The translations under genes and the position numbers were made by a program. A DNA stretch of 5,644 nucleotides, taken from contig CAZYXP010000216.1 in the NCBI GenBank assembly GCA_964651325.1, positions 1-5,644 on the forward strand, written 5' to 3'. Shown here piece by piece: positions 5,488 to 5,644 of the stretch. Within the stretch, counting starts at the first letter, position 1. The number at the start of each line of letters is the position of its first letter. A model generated the notes under the pieces. The model did not search any database. It was not told where the DNA came from and saw nothing but the letters and a program-made list of their open reading frames with translations. This DNA comes from JADFOB01 sp964651325 (GTDB lineage Bacteria > Planctomycetota > Phycisphaerae > UBA1845).

Positions 5488-5493
5488 CCCTTC
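5488..5493 (-). promoter_or_regulatory. Ribosome binding site deciding the VTT-protein start
   Basis: Read on the minus strand this is GAAGGG, seven bases before the ATG at 5480. The alternative starts at 5564 (GTG) and 5546 (ATG) have no comparable site, so this one sets the preferred start. Confidence 0.5.
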
Positions 5494-5550
5494 TTCGACG
5501 GTGGAACGGCCGGCCCACCGGCGGTATGCGAGCACGCTGTCAGCATTCGG

Positions 5551-5567
5551 CTTTGTGTGGTCACAAG
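5551..5567. promoter_or_regulatory. Palindromic operator-like site upstream of the VTT gene
   Basis: TTGTG (5553-5557) and CACAA (5562-5566) form a perfect half-site pair with a four-base spacer, extended imperfectly to CTTTGTG and CACAAG. The half-sites and N4 spacing have the form of sites bound by CRP/FNR-family regulators (compare TTGAT-N4-ATCAA). It lies about 70-85 bases upstream of the preferred start, in promoter range. It is a single short palindrome and could be chance. Confidence 0.25.
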
Positions 5568-5644
5568 TAGACCGGGCTTTGGTTATGCCTTACTCACATG
5601 GATCTGGACACCCGGTGCCCGAATACGTCTGACCTTGAAACGCC

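Overview
The window is GC-rich chromosomal DNA with four clear protein genes, one weaker small ORF, and a gene-free left end (about 1-484) crowded with palindromic repeats. No rRNA, tRNA, CRISPR array, transposase or phage gene is visible. The lineage cannot be fixed from this sequence alone. High GC, dispersed palindromes built on GCAGGCTTCCAGCCTGC- and GCGGGCTTCAGCCCGC-like stems, an atypical receiver-like protein with an ADLVFGS start and an LPRS end, and weak or absent Shine-Dalgarno sites at some starts together suggest a member of the Planctomycetota or the wider PVC group. That is an inference of modest confidence.

Layout, left to right. Positions 1-200 hold at least six short GC-rich hairpins packed side by side, including a perfect 18-bp inverted repeat pair. 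Positions 271-395 hold a composite inverted-repeat element: an outer 18-nt arm pair, an inner 23-nt arm pair, and a small tandem duplication at the left border. A further strong hairpin (426-457) lies just behind a minus-strand gene for a DUF456-type membrane protein (485-1069). A divergent, mostly non-coding interval (1070-1387), possibly containing a small ORF, leads into a plus-strand series: an atypical receiver-like protein (1388-1783), a Memo-family protein (1982-2857) and full-length D-3-phosphoglycerate dehydrogenase, serA (3013-4605). serA converges on a minus-strand gene for a TVP38/TMEM64-type (VTT-domain) membrane protein (4728-5480).

How the genes fit together. The plus-strand genes point the same way but are separated by 198 and 155 bases, so they need not be one operon. 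serA seems to have its own promoter-like site near the end of the Memo gene, and a leader that can fold behind a 9-bp closing stem. SerA makes the committed step of serine synthesis from 3-phosphoglycerate and carries the ASB and ACT regulatory domains. The Memo protein keeps the metal-site residues of its family but lacks its usual AMMECR1 and radical-SAM partners here. The two membrane proteins are general-purpose families with no obvious link to serine synthesis.

Most of the window is ordinary housekeeping sequence. The parts that deserve a second look are the serA leader, the composite repeat element, the receiver-like protein with a degenerate phosphorylation site, and the solitary Memo gene. 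I found no convincing evidence of a new multi-gene system.
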